A stretch of DNA of 64,000 nucleotides from an uncultured Pelagibacteraceae bacterium (GCA_902515985.1 CABXWY010000001.1:62001-126000), one strand, 5' to 3'; counted from the first letter of the stretch, positions 9,955-19,679 are shown. The notes: generated by a model not told the origin, from the sequence alone. Numbers and translations are program-made.

Positions 9955-10933
9955 ATTTTTGGCCTTCATATCAGTTTGCTTTGTTTTTTCGATTACCTCT
10001 TCATATTCTTTTACATTCGATCAATGGAAAATAAATTTTAAAAAAATTGCAATGTCTGAAGGTATTTCTGAAACTACATTTGATAATATTATGAAAAATG
10101 CAATTTTTCTTCCTAAAGTTATCGAATACGATAGATACCAACCAGAATTTTATGAAGATACAAAAACATATATTTCTAAAAGAACATCAAAAAAAAAAGT
10201 CCAATCTGGATTAAAATATTACAGAAATAATATAAAAATAATAAATAACATTTCTCAAAATTTCAAAATAGAAAAAGAGCTACTATTAGCTTTGATGGGC
10301 ATTGAAACAAATTTTGGAAATTACTTAGGTAAAATGGATATAATTTCATCTTTGTCCACACTAAGTTTTGACAAAAGAAGAAGCGAATTTTTTACAAATG
10401 AATTATTAACCATTTTAAAATTAATTGATCAGAAAATCGTCGACCCTGCTATTTTATATGGTTCTTGGGCAGGTGCATTTGGAAATTTCCAATTTATGCC
10501 TTCTACAATTGAAAAATACGCAATTGATTATAATGGTAATAACTTAATTGAGTTAAAAAGTAATTCAGATTCATTTGCTTCAGCTGCAAATTATTTAAAT
10601 AAAATGGGATGGAAAAAAAATGAACCTTGTTTTAAAAAGATCACACTTAAATCCAATGTACCAGAAAAATTTCTTAATACATCTGCACGAAAAATTAAAA
10701 ATAAAAAAAAATTAAAATTTTACAAGAAATATATAAATGAGGTTCTAGATTTTGATGAAAATTTAAAAGTGGCAATTATTACTCCAGATGTAGATATTGT
10801 TGATGTGCAAAATAAAAACGATCCAGCCTATGTAATATTTCATAATTATGAATTAGTATTAAAATGGAACAGATCACTTAGATTTGGACTTGCTGTATGT
10901 ACATTGAAGGATAAATTTAAAAATGAACTTTAA
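9941..10933 (+). CDS. MltB-family lytic murein transglycosylase
   Basis: Cleaves the MurNAc-GlcNAc bond of peptidoglycan with 1,6-anhydro ring formation. A signal peptide (about 23 residues, no lipobox) is followed by the SLT_2 domain. Glu122 in LMGIETNFG is the catalytic acid, and GSWAGAFGNFQFMPST is the family's second signature. It sits with an RlpA-like lipoprotein and a DD-carboxypeptidase, so the three probably act together on the cell wall. Confidence 0.93.
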   Translation: MKITKFLAFISVCFVFSITSSYSFTFDQWKINFKKIAMSEGISETTFDNIMKNAIFLPKVIEYDRYQPEFYEDTKTYISKRTSKKKVQSGLKYYRNNIKIINNISQNFKIEKELLLALMGIETNFGNYLGKMDIISSLSTLSFDKRRSEFFTNELLTILKLIDQKIVDPAILYGSWAGAFGNFQFMPSTIEKYAIDYNGNNLIELKSNSDSFASAANYLNKMGWKKNEPCFKKITLKSNVPEKFLNTSARKIKNKKKLKFYKKYINEVLDFDENLKVAIITPDVDIVDVQNKNDPAYVIFHNYELVLKWNRSLRFGLAVCTLKDKFKNEL

Positions 10934-11582
10934 AATTATTGTTATTTTGTTAATTTTATTAACATCATGTGTAAATAATACAGAAAAACAACGTTCTGAA
11001 ATTTTAAATATAAATAAAAAATTTTATAATTCAGGTTTTACTTTGATCTATACTGACAATTTATATTTTGAGAAAATAATAAATAAAAAAATGGATGATA
11101 GAGATTTAATTATATTTCAAAAAAATTTAAAAAAGGGAACCTCTGTTAAACTATTTAATCCAATAAATAATAAAAGTCTAATTGCTCAAGTTGGAAGAAA
11201 TTCAATCTATCCAAGTTTTAATAATTCTGTTGTTTCAAAAAGAATAGCGTCAGAACTCGAATTAAGTTTAGAAGAACCATATATTATAATAGAAGAGATA
11301 ATTCATAATAGCGCCTTTAGAGCAAAAAAAACAAAAATGTTTGAAGAAGAAAAAAAGGTTGCAAACAAGGCTCCCGTTGACAAAATTATAGTTAATGATC
11401 TTAATCAGTCTAGTAAAAAAAAAACTAATACTAATAGTCAAAAATTTAATTACTTTATTAAAATTGCTGATTTTTACTTTGTTGATTCTGCGAAAATTAT
11501 GAGGAATAGGATTATTAATGAATCAAGTATTAAAAATGTTATATACAGGAATTATCAAAAAATAAGTTTAGAGTTATTTTAG
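10923..11582 (+). CDS. RlpA/SPOR-type lipoprotein, interrupted by a frameshift
   Basis: A lipobox (LLTSC at residues 12-16) marks a lipoprotein. Residues about 60-125 look like a double-psi beta-barrel of the RlpA kind (KGTSVKLFNPINNKS, then SKRIASELEL), but the acidic and histidine residues of active RlpA transglycosylases are not evident. A SPOR peptidoglycan-binding domain begins near the end (NYFIKIADFYFVDSAK) and is cut short at the stop. Its continuation lies in the next frame downstream. The position between MltB and DacF homologues matches the usual alphaproteobacterial rlpA locus. Confidence 0.72.
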   Translation: MNFKIIVILLILLTSCVNNTEKQRSEILNINKKFYNSGFTLIYTDNLYFEKIINKKMDDRDLIIFQKNLKKGTSVKLFNPINNKSLIAQVGRNSIYPSFNNSVVSKRIASELELSLEEPYIIIEEIIHNSAFRAKKTKMFEEEKKVANKAPVDKIIVNDLNQSSKKKTNTNSQKFNYFIKIADFYFVDSAKIMRNRIINESSIKNVIYRNYQKISLELF

Positions 11583-11674
11583 GCCCTTATTTAGATTTGA
11601 AGTCTCTTCAAAAAGAATATAATAAGCTTGAAAAGTTTAACTTTGAAAACATAGAAATTATTAAAAATGTTTAA
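11570..11674 (+). pseudogene. Rest of the SPOR domain in another reading frame
   Basis: Translation in the frame of base 11570 gives RVILGPYLDLKSLQKEYNKL and on to a stop at 11672-11674. This is the second half of a SPOR repeat (compare the usual RV..GPF.....A). One extra A in the run of six at 11557-11562 would join it seamlessly to the upstream lipoprotein. The repaired gene would overlap the next gene by 8 bases, like its neighbours. Sequencing error, strain mutation and transcript slippage are all possible. Confidence 0.75.
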
Positions 11675-12815
11675 AACAAAAATTATATTTTCAATTCTTT
11701 TCCTTTTACTTAATTTTAAGGCATATTCATTCGATATAAAAGCACCTTCGGTAATTTTGCAGGATTTCTTATCAGGTGAAATTTTGTACGAAAAAGATGC
11801 TGATAGAGAAATATACCCTGCTTCAATGACAAAAATAATGACAAGTATAATAGCTTTTGAAATGCTCAAAAATAACGAAATCAGCTTAGATGATAAATTT
11901 TTAGTTTCAGAAAAAGCATGGAAACTATCTACAGCAGGATATTCCTCTATGTTTATTATGGTAGGTGATCAAGTATCTGTTGAGAATTTACTGAGAGGAA
12001 TAATCGTAGCATCTGGAAATGATGCTTGTATCGCTCTAGCCGAGGGTATCGCGGGCTCAGAAGAAGAATTTGCTTTGATAATGACGTCTAAAGCAAAAGA
12101 AATAGGCATGGAAAATACAAATTTTTCAAATTCGTCTGGGATAAACGACCCTGATAATTATTCAAGTTTGAAGGATATTTTAATAATGTCTAATTATCTA
12201 ATCCAAAATTTTCCAAATTATTATAGATATTTTAATGAGAAGGAATTTACATGGGATAGAACAGGAGGTGACCCCATCACACAAGGAAATAGAAACCCTT
12301 TATTATATAAAAATATTGGAGCTGACGGCATTAAAACTGGATACCTCGCTGTTGAAAAATATTCTTTAGCTTCATCTGTCGAAAGAAATGGTAGAAGATT
12401 GGTTGCAGTTTCTAGTGGATTTAAAACAAAAAAAGATAGATCTAAAGAATCAATGAAGCTGCATATGTGGGGATTTACTAATTTTGATACAATTAAAATA
12501 TCACAAAATAAAGAAAGTATTTCTGAATTTGATGTTTGGCTTGGTAAACAGACTAAGGTTAATGGATATGTCAAAGATGATATATATAAAACTATTAAAA
12601 AGGGTAGAAAAAAGGATTTAAAAGTTATGGTAGAATATGATGGCCCTATTAAAGCACCAATAAACAAAGATCAGGAAATTGGGTTACTTAAAATATATTA
12701 TAAAAATGAATTAATTGATGAAAGAAAAATATTTTCTATTAGCGAGGTAAAAAAAGTTAATTTATTTTCAAGAATAGCAAAATCTGTCAATTATTTAATA
12801 TGGGGCGATGTATAA
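11667..12815 (+). CDS. Serine-type D-Ala-D-Ala carboxypeptidase (DacF/PBP5 type)
   Basis: Trims the terminal D-alanine of peptidoglycan stem peptides. The peptidase S11 triad of motifs is complete: SMTK at 53-56 (nucleophile Ser53), SGN at 116-118 and KTG at 223-225. A signal peptide precedes them, and a beta-rich C-terminal domain follows as in PBP5. It overlaps tmk by 8 bases. Confidence 0.95.
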   Translation: MFKTKIIFSILFLLLNFKAYSFDIKAPSVILQDFLSGEILYEKDADREIYPASMTKIMTSIIAFEMLKNNEISLDDKFLVSEKAWKLSTAGYSSMFIMVGDQVSVENLLRGIIVASGNDACIALAEGIAGSEEEFALIMTSKAKEIGMENTNFSNSSGINDPDNYSSLKDILIMSNYLIQNFPNYYRYFNEKEFTWDRTGGDPITQGNRNPLLYKNIGADGIKTGYLAVEKYSLASSVERNGRRLVAVSSGFKTKKDRSKESMKLHMWGFTNFDTIKISQNKESISEFDVWLGKQTKVNGYVKDDIYKTIKKGRKKDLKVMVEYDGPIKAPINKDQEIGLLKIYYKNELIDERKIFSISEVKKVNLFSRIAKSVNYLIWGDV

Positions 12816-13425
12816 AAAGCCCATAATTGTATTTGAAGGTATAGAAGGTTCCGGCAAAACTACCCACATTAAAAACGTATTAAATTATTTAAAAAAAAAA
12901 AAAATTAAATTTATTAATCTAAGGGAACCAGGTGGAAACAAGAATTCCGAGTTAATACGAAAATTTATATTAAATAAAAAATCTGATCTTCATATTGTTT
13001 CAGATTTACTTCTGTATTTAGCTGCAAGAAATGAGAATATTAATAAAATAATAAAAAAAAATTATAAAAAGAAAGTAATAATAATTGATAGATTTGTAGA
13101 CTCAACTATTGCTTATCAGCATTACGGCATGAATATAAGTTTAAAATTTATTAATTTAATTAATGACTTCTTAACAAAAGATCTAAATATTGATTATACT
13201 TTTTTAAATACCGTAAGTATTAATAATTTAAAAATTAGGCTCAAAAAAAGAAGGAATTTAAATAAATATGATACATTTAATAGTTATTTCTACACCAAGG
13301 TCCAAAAAGGTTATTTAAAATTGGCAAAAAATAAAAAAAATTATCTTATTGTAAATTCTGATAAAGATATAAGTCTTAATAAAAAAATAATTATTAATAA
13401 AATTGAAAAATTGATTTTTAACTAA
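12808..13425 (+). CDS. tmk: Thymidylate kinase
   Basis: Phosphorylates dTMP to dTDP. The P-loop FEGIEGSGKTT near the start, LREPGG and the DRFVDSTIAYQ block are all present in 205 residues. In alphaproteobacteria it commonly precedes holB and metG, as here. Confidence 0.95.
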   Translation: MYKKPIIVFEGIEGSGKTTHIKNVLNYLKKKKIKFINLREPGGNKNSELIRKFILNKKSDLHIVSDLLLYLAARNENINKIIKKNYKKKVIIIDRFVDSTIAYQHYGMNISLKFINLINDFLTKDLNIDYTFLNTVSINNLKIRLKKRRNLNKYDTFNSYFYTKVQKGYLKLAKNKKNYLIVNSDKDISLNKKIIINKIEKLIFN

Positions 13426-14352
13426 ATGAGTATAGATATTCAAAAAAAAATTTATGGATATGAAGATCTCTTTAGTTATTTTCAAAAATTAGAATTAAAT
13501 AACAAGTTGCCTAATAAGTTTATAATTTCTGGCAAAAAAGGAATAGGGAAATCTTCATTTGCATATCATTTAATAAATTATTTATTTACAACAAACGAGG
13601 AATATAAATACGATACAGTAAATTTAGAAATTAATGAGCTTAATAGATCTTTTAAATTAATTCAAAAGCTCAGTCATCCAAATTTTTATCTGATAGATGT
13701 TGATGTGGGTAAGGAGAATATTGGTATAGAAAAAATAAGAAAATGCTTTGAGTTCATCAATAAATCTTCAATGAATGGTGACCGTAGAATTGTTTTAATT
13801 GATAATATTGAGTATTTAAATATTAATTCTAGTAATGCTTTGCTTAAAGTAATTGAAGAACCTAATGAAAAATTAATTTTCATATTAATTCATAACTCAT
13901 GTTATAGGTTATTAGATACTCTTAAATCTAGATGCATTCTTTTTAAGAAAAATTTTTCAGAAAAAGAAGTTATTTCAATATTCGATAAATTATCTGATCA
14001 AAGTTATGTTAATCTTTTTCATGAAAATATATTAGCTAGATTTATGACTGTTGGAGAACTTATGTTTCTAAAGGAATTTTGTGAAGAAAATCAATTCGAA
14101 GGCAAATTCGATACTAATAATATTTTACATAATTACTTTAGTAACCAAAATAATAAATATGATAAAAAATATTATTCAATAATTATAAAACTTATACAGA
14201 TTTATTTATACGAGAAAAATCTTAATTCTTTTGATGAAAGCATTTATACTTGGTACAAGAGTTTTTTTAAAAAGTTTGCTGAAGCAAAAAAATTTAATTT
14301 AGATATTGGAAATCTTTTTTTTGAATTTAAAACTAAAGTTCTTAATGAATAA
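13426..14352 (+). CDS. holB: DNA polymerase III subunit delta'
   Basis: Clamp-loader component. GKKGIGKSSFA is a P-loop-like motif, NALLKVIEEPNEKLIFIL is the conserved sensor helix, and LKSRC is the arginine-finger SRC motif. The four-cysteine zinc module found in many delta' and tau proteins is not seen. Placement between tmk and metG supports the assignment. Confidence 0.87.
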   Translation: MSIDIQKKIYGYEDLFSYFQKLELNNKLPNKFIISGKKGIGKSSFAYHLINYLFTTNEEYKYDTVNLEINELNRSFKLIQKLSHPNFYLIDVDVGKENIGIEKIRKCFEFINKSSMNGDRRIVLIDNIEYLNINSSNALLKVIEEPNEKLIFILIHNSCYRLLDTLKSRCILFKKNFSEKEVISIFDKLSDQSYVNLFHENILARFMTVGELMFLKEFCEENQFEGKFDTNNILHNYFSNQNNKYDKKYYSIIIKLIQIYLYEKNLNSFDESIYTWYKSFFKKFAEAKKFNLDIGNLFFEFKTKVLNE

Positions 14353-15880
14353 GAAGTTCTACATAACAACACCAATATACTATCCTTCAGCTAAACCACA
14401 CATGGGTCATGCTTATTCTAGTATAGTATCTGATTTTTTTGCTAGATTAAAAAAAATTCAAGGTTTTGAAGTTTTTTTTCTTACAGGAACTGATGAACAT
14501 GGACAAAAAATTCAACGAGCTGCTGAAAATAAAAAAAAAGATCCACTTAAATTTTGTGATGAAATAAGTGCTACGTTTAAAGATCTTTCTAAAATTTTAA
14601 ATCTTTCAAACAATGATTTTATCAGAACAACTGAGGTAAGGCATAAAAAATCTGTTGAAAATTTATGGAAAGTTTTAGAAAAAAAAAAAGAAATTTATTT
14701 ATCTAAGTATTCAGGTTGGTATTCTGTATCTGATGAAGCGTTCTATAGTGAAGATGAAATAGAGGATGACGGCGATTTAAAAATAAGTAAATTATCTGGA
14801 TCTAAAGTGGAGTGGGTAGAGGAGGAATCTTACTTCTTTAAATTATCTAAGTGGCAGGAACCGTTACTTAGTTTTTATGATGAAAACCCAGATTTTATCT
14901 TACCTAAAACAAGAAAAAATGAGGTTGTAAGTTTTGTTAGAGCTGGTCTTAAAGACTTATCGATAAGCAGAAAATCATTCACATGGGGTATAAAGGTTCC
15001 ATCCAATAATGAGCATGTTATTTACGTATGGTTAGATGCATTAACAAATTATATAAGCGCTTTAAATTATCCAGATCAAAATAATGATCTATATAAAAAA
15101 TTTTGGCCAGCAGATGTTCACATTATTGGTAAAGATATTTTAAGGTTTCATGCAATATATTGGCCAGCATTTCTTTTAGCCGCAGATATTAAACCGCCAA
15201 AACGAGTTTATGGTCATGGCTGGATTTTGTCTGGTGATGAAAAAATGTCTAAATCAAAAGGAAATATTCTTGATCCATTAGAAATAATTGAAAAATATGG
15301 TCTTGATCCTTTGAGATATTATTTGCTTAAAGAAGTCTCTTTTGGGAATGATGGAAATATTTCAAATGAAAAATTAGAAAGTTGCATAAATAGTGATTTA
15401 GCAAATAATTACGGAAATTTATGTCAAAGAGTAGTTTCATTTTGTGAAAAAAATATTGGTTTAAAAGTACCAACTAGTGAAGAATTTAATGAAGATGATT
15501 TAAAAATTTTAAAAAATTATCAAAATAATTTTGAAGATCTAATTACTAATATTGATAATCAAAATATAAATTTTTATCTAAATTTTATTGTTGATCAACT
15601 GTTTAAAGCAAATAAGTACTTCAATGATCAAGAGCCATGGAAGAGAAAAGATGATAAAAAAAGATTAAATACTATAGTATATGTATCACTGGAAATTATT
15701 AGAAAAATATCAATATTACTTTATCCAATCATCCCAGAGTCGTCATTAAAAGCACTAAATATTTTTAATATTAAGGAAATAGATATTGATTTTTCAACAA
15801 TTTTAAATAATAATTATTTATCTCCAGGTAGCAATATTAATAAAATAGATATTTTATTTAATAAGATAAAAAATGATTGA
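14345..15880 (+). CDS. metG: Methionyl-tRNA synthetase
   Basis: Charges tRNA-Met. Class I enzyme with the HIGH-type motif in KPHMGHAYSS and the KMSKS loop in DEKMSKSKGN. The connective insert lacks zinc cysteines, and the C-terminal tRNA-binding (EMAP/Trbp111) domain is absent, giving 511 residues. The frame is open from 14306, but the ATG at 14345 puts the first beta strand (KKFYITTPIYYPS) at the N-terminus and gives an 8-base overlap with holB. Confidence 0.96.
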   Translation: MNKKFYITTPIYYPSAKPHMGHAYSSIVSDFFARLKKIQGFEVFFLTGTDEHGQKIQRAAENKKKDPLKFCDEISATFKDLSKILNLSNNDFIRTTEVRHKKSVENLWKVLEKKKEIYLSKYSGWYSVSDEAFYSEDEIEDDGDLKISKLSGSKVEWVEEESYFFKLSKWQEPLLSFYDENPDFILPKTRKNEVVSFVRAGLKDLSISRKSFTWGIKVPSNNEHVIYVWLDALTNYISALNYPDQNNDLYKKFWPADVHIIGKDILRFHAIYWPAFLLAADIKPPKRVYGHGWILSGDEKMSKSKGNILDPLEIIEKYGLDPLRYYLLKEVSFGNDGNISNEKLESCINSDLANNYGNLCQRVVSFCEKNIGLKVPTSEEFNEDDLKILKNYQNNFEDLITNIDNQNINFYLNFIVDQLFKANKYFNDQEPWKRKDDKKRLNTIVYVSLEIIRKISILLYPIIPESSLKALNIFNIKEIDIDFSTILNNNYLSPGSNINKIDILFNKIKND

Positions 15881-16637
15881 TTCTCATTGCCATTTAGATC
15901 ATGAACCAATTTTCTCAAACTTGGATAAAGTTATTGAAAGATCAAAAAAAGAAGGGATAGAAAAATTACTTACTATTTGTACAACACTTGAAAGTTTTAC
16001 AAATATTTTAAAAATCATAGAAATGGATAAAATTATCTATGGAACCTTTGGCATCCATCCACATGAAGCTGATAAAAAACTGATTACAATGGATCAGATA
16101 TATTTAAATATTAAAAAAAGTAATAAGATCATTGGTATAGGAGAAACTGGTCTAGATTTTTATTATAATAATAGCAAAAGAGAAGCACAAATTAAAAGCT
16201 TCAATCTTCATATTGATGCTGCAATAAAATTTGATTTACCAATTATTATTCATTCTAGAAATGCAGAGATTGAAACTTATGAAATTCTCAAAAAAAAATT
16301 TAAACCCAGTTTAAAAATATTAATGCATTGTTTTACAGGTTCTACTTCTTTTGCAAAGAAATTATTAGAACTTAATGCTTTCTTTTCCGCTAGTGGAATA
16401 ATCACTTTTAAAAATTCTGTTGACCTACAAGATACCTTTAAAATCATACCGGCAGATAGGCTTTTAATTGAGACAGATAGCCCTTTTCTTGCGCCGGAAC
16501 CAATGAGGGGAAAAAAGAATGAGCCCTCATTTATCAAATATACCGCAGAAAAACTTGCTATTTTGAAAAATACTGAACCACAAAATTTAATTAATTATAC
16601 AACAAATAATTTCAACAAATTATTTTTTGGTACATAG
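15873..16637 (+). CDS. TatD-family metal-dependent hydrolase
   Basis: TIM-barrel metallohydrolase, usually described as a 3'-5' DNase of the TatD/YcfH type. It shows MIDSHCHLDH (first metal histidines), GETGLDFYY, IIHSRNAE, HCFTG and ETDSPFLAP. The order tmk-holB-metG-tatD-MBL hydrolase is conserved in alphaproteobacteria. Confidence 0.93.
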   Translation: MIDSHCHLDHEPIFSNLDKVIERSKKEGIEKLLTICTTLESFTNILKIIEMDKIIYGTFGIHPHEADKKLITMDQIYLNIKKSNKIIGIGETGLDFYYNNSKREAQIKSFNLHIDAAIKFDLPIIIHSRNAEIETYEILKKKFKPSLKILMHCFTGSTSFAKKLLELNAFFSASGIITFKNSVDLQDTFKIIPADRLLIETDSPFLAPEPMRGKKNEPSFIKYTAEKLAILKNTEPQNLINYTTNNFNKLFFGT

Positions 16638-16638
16638 T

Positions 16639-17409
16639 ATGAAATTTATAATTCTAGGTTGTGGAAGTTCAATGGGTGTTCCTAGAGCAGACGGATTTTT
16701 TGGTAAATGTGATCCAAATAACAAAAAAAATGTCAGAACCAGATGCTCAGCTTTATTGAAAACTAATTATTCAAATATACTAATTGATACTTCACCAGAT
16801 TTAAGATCACAGTTAATAAATAATAAAATTAACTCTATAGACAAGGTTCTATATTCGCATATGCATGCAGATCAAACGCATGGTATCAATGATTTAAGAG
16901 TTTTTTTTATTAAAAATAAAAAACCTTTAGATATATACGCAGACAATGAGACCAGAAAATATTTTAATAAAAATTTCTCTTATTGCTTCAAATCAAATTC
17001 AACTGAATATCCTGCTACATTAAATATGAAACCTATCAAAAAAAATATTTTTTTTAAAAAAAAAGGTGAAAAAATTAACATAAGATGTATTAAAGTGAAG
17101 CATGGAAGTGTGAATAGTATTTGTTATATATTTAATAAAAAACTTGCGTATATAAGTGACGTCAGCAAAATTTTTCAGAAAGATTATAAATATTTTAAAA
17201 ATCTTAAGTATCTTGTAATAGATTGTCTTTGGTACAGAAACCATCCTTCACATTTAAACTTAGAAAAATCTTTAGAATTAATTAAGACTTTTTCTCCTAA
17301 AAAAGCTGTATTGACCAATTTACATTCAGATTTAGATTACAAAGAATTAAAAAGTAAACTAAGAAAAAATGTTATACCTGCTTATGATGGTTTAAGTTTA
17401 GTCGTTTAA
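16639..17409 (+). CDS. MBL-fold metallohydrolase, PhnP-like
   Basis: Metallo-beta-lactamase-fold phosphodiesterase. The N-terminus (FIILGCGSSMGVPR) and the metal motif SHMHADQTHGIND are typical of the alphaproteobacterial PhnP-like group, as is HPSHLNLEKS near the end. The cellular substrate is unknown; cyclic phosphate esters are known for PhnP itself. The ATG at 16639 was preferred to an upstream TTG at 16627. Confidence 0.88.
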   Translation: MKFIILGCGSSMGVPRADGFFGKCDPNNKKNVRTRCSALLKTNYSNILIDTSPDLRSQLINNKINSIDKVLYSHMHADQTHGINDLRVFFIKNKKPLDIYADNETRKYFNKNFSYCFKSNSTEYPATLNMKPIKKNIFFKKKGEKINIRCIKVKHGSVNSICYIFNKKLAYISDVSKIFQKDYKYFKNLKYLVIDCLWYRNHPSHLNLEKSLELIKTFSPKKAVLTNLHSDLDYKELKSKLRKNVIPAYDGLSLVV

Positions 17410-17949
17410 TAAACTCTCAATTTTAGAGACGACTTTTTTGGACATCGGATTAGTGAGTGACGAGTAAGTTTCAGCTATTTTACCTTTTTTATCAATTAAT
17501 ATTTTACTAAAATTCCATTTAGGTATTGCTGATTTGCCGTGATTTTCTCTCGCCCATTTATAAATTTCATGCGCATCATCGCCTTTAACTTTTGTGATTG
17601 TTGTCATTGGAAAATTAACACTGAAATTTACCTCACAGAATTCTTTTACTTCTGAATCTTCATCTTTTTCTTGGTTAAAGGAATTTGATGGGACACCAAT
17701 GACTACTAGTCCATTTTTTTTATACTTATCCCATAATTTTTGCATATCAGAGTATTGTTTTGTAAATCCACAATAGCTAGCGGTATTAACAATTAAAATT
17801 ACATTATTTTTATATTTATTAAGATTAATTATTTCACCAGTGTTACTTTTGATACTAAAATCAAAAAATGTTTGTTCATAATTAGCGTTAGTTGTAGTCT
17901 TGAAGTTAAACATAGCGATTAGTATTACAGCAAATAAAATTCTTTTCAT
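17398..17949 (-). CDS. Glutathione peroxidase-family thiol peroxidase, exported
   Basis: Reduces peroxides, probably with thioredoxin-like donors. The catalytic Cys lies in NTASYCGFTKQY, with the Gln in FNQEKD and the Trp-Asn pair in KWNFSK. A signal peptide of about 22 residues (MKRILFAVILIAMFNF...) indicates export, which differs from the cytoplasmic BtuE form. Its end overlaps the opposing hydrolase gene by 12 bases. Confidence 0.92.
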   Translation of the reverse strand: MKRILFAVILIAMFNFKTTTNANYEQTFFDFSIKSNTGEIINLNKYKNNVILIVNTASYCGFTKQYSDMQKLWDKYKKNGLVVIGVPSNSFNQEKDEDSEVKEFCEVNFSVNFPMTTITKVKGDDAHEIYKWARENHGKSAIPKWNFSKILIDKKGKIAETYSSLTNPMSKKVVSKIESLLND

Positions 17950-17958
17950 TATCTTAAA

Positions 17959-19131
17959 TTATCTATTAGGTGTAAGTAATATTAAAAAATACCCAGCTAG
18001 GGTGGATAATAATGACCCAGTCAAAACTCCAATTTTAACCCCGTCCATATATTGCATATTTTCTACAAAAGCTAAATTCCCAACAAATAAGCTCATTGTA
18101 AAACCAATACCAGTAAGAATACCGACTCCATAAAAGTTATACCAACTTGTGTTACTCGGCATTTGAGCAATTTTTAATTTTATGGATATATAAGAAAAAA
18201 CAAATACACCTAATTGTTTACCTACAAACAAACCAAGTACAATACCTAATGGAACTTTATCTAATAATGATGAAAAAGATAAGCCTTCTAATGAAACACC
18301 TGCATTTGCGAATGCAAATAATGGCATTATTCCAAATGCAACATACGGGCTAATAGCGTGTTCTACTTTAATTAATAAAGAGAAATCTTTCTCTTTTTTT
18401 CTGTGAGGAATTGTCATTGCAAGTAACACGCCAGCAATTGTCGCATGTATTCCTGAGTTATGAGTAAAATCCCATAAAAATATTCCAACAATTAAATACG
18501 GTAAAAATTTTTTAATATTAAACTTATTTGTAATTAACAAAATTATAAATGCGGCAAGCATTAACAAAAGGTATTTTATATTTAAGTCACCAGAGTAGAA
18601 TATAGCGATAATTAATATTGCTCCTAAATCATCTATTATTGCTAAAGCAGTCAAAAAAACTTTAAGTGACAGTGGGACTCTTTTTCCTAGTAAAGATAAT
18701 ACACCTAAAGAAAAAGCAATATCAGTAGCCGAAGGAATAGCCCAACCATTCATTGTTTCTGGGTCACCTAAATTTACAAATACGTAGATTAAAGCTGGCA
18801 CAACCATGCCACCTACAGCAGCTATAATTGGCAATAAAGCTTGCTTAAAATTTGAAAGCTCCCCCTGTAAAAATTCTCTTTTAATTTCTAATGTAACAAA
18901 AAAGAAAAAAATAGCCATTAAAGCATCATTAATCCAATGAAGAATACTAAGCTTCAGTCCAATTTCATTAAAACCAATAAATATATATTTCTCAAGATAT
19001 TCAAAATAATGAGTTGAATAAGAAGAATTACTTATAATTAAAGCTAATACAGCGCTAAATAATAATACTAGACCACTTGCAGCTTCAAGTTTGAAGAACC
19101 ATTTAAAAGGTTTGGAAATATGGTTAATCAT
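17959..19131 (-). CDS. nhaA: Na+/H+ antiporter NhaA
   Basis: Membrane antiporter exporting sodium in exchange for protons. Twelve helices are expected in 390 residues. AIPSATDIAFSLGVLSLLG and the paired aspartates in AIIDDLGAI (the transport site) identify the family. It lies nine bases upstream of the peroxidase gene on the same strand. Confidence 0.95.
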   Translation of the reverse strand: MINHISKPFKWFFKLEAASGLVLLFSAVLALIISNSSYSTHYFEYLEKYIFIGFNEIGLKLSILHWINDALMAIFFFFVTLEIKREFLQGELSNFKQALLPIIAAVGGMVVPALIYVFVNLGDPETMNGWAIPSATDIAFSLGVLSLLGKRVPLSLKVFLTALAIIDDLGAILIIAIFYSGDLNIKYLLLMLAAFIILLITNKFNIKKFLPYLIVGIFLWDFTHNSGIHATIAGVLLAMTIPHRKKEKDFSLLIKVEHAISPYVAFGIMPLFAFANAGVSLEGLSFSSLLDKVPLGIVLGLFVGKQLGVFVFSYISIKLKIAQMPSNTSWYNFYGVGILTGIGFTMSLFVGNLAFVENMQYMDGVKIGVLTGSLLSTLAGYFLILLTPNR

Positions 19132-19132
19132 C

Positions 19133-19585
19133 TTATCTGACCAAATCTTTTAAAAATAAATAGATATCTTTTAAACTTTCATAAAAATTATCTAATAATA
19201 AATTAAAACCCGGGAGGGCGGTATTTATTTGAAATTTAAAAGTGTCTAATATTAATATTAATGCTGTAAAAGTAATTATAGATAAAAATAAAAAATTTAT
19301 AAATTTAAAATTTTCAAGATTTTTAGAAACTGAAATAGTATTAGTAGCTTTCATTTTTTCAGCTTCTGAAATTATTTTATCAACTTCGCTAGGTACATTT
19401 TCTTGTAAATCAATTTTTTTAATTTTAATATCTTTTTTTATATAATCATTTTCTAATTTTTTATTATTTGGTTTAAAATGCCATTTTTCATCGCAAAAAC
19501 CACATTGTAAGGTTCTTCCTTCATTTGGAATTAATGATGCATCTACATTGAACTTTTTATCACAACATGGACATGTAATTATCAT
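19133..19585 (-). CDS. MJ0042-type zinc-ribbon membrane protein
   Basis: A small N-terminal zinc ribbon (CPCC...CGFC, residues about 5-31) is followed by a charged linker and one membrane helix (FLFLSIITFTALILIL). MJ0042 zinc-finger proteins with a membrane anchor are common in alphaproteobacteria, and their function is unknown. The gene stops one base before nhaA begins. Confidence 0.85.
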   Translation of the reverse strand: MIITCPCCDKKFNVDASLIPNEGRTLQCGFCDEKWHFKPNNKKLENDYIKKDIKIKKIDLQENVPSEVDKIISEAEKMKATNTISVSKNLENFKFINFLFLSIITFTALILILDTFKFQINTALPGFNLLLDNFYESLKDIYLFLKDLVR

Positions 19586-19679
19586 GTGATCTTTTATACC
19601 AGATTCTTAATAAAATTCTTTCATTTTTGATCTATTTATACTTTGAAAATAACATTATGTGCTGTATTAGTATCCCATT

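Noticed and set aside
11555..11566. Programmed -1 ribosomal frameshift in the RlpA-like gene
   Set aside because: The in-frame codons CAA AAA ATA do not form an X-XXY-YYZ heptamer, and no stimulatory structure is apparent. A one-base indel or transcript slippage is simpler.
16850..16890. Loss of a metal histidine in the MBL hydrolase (HADQTHG)
   Set aside because: ADQTHGI-type sequences are common in alphaproteobacterial PhnP-like proteins, so this is a family trait.
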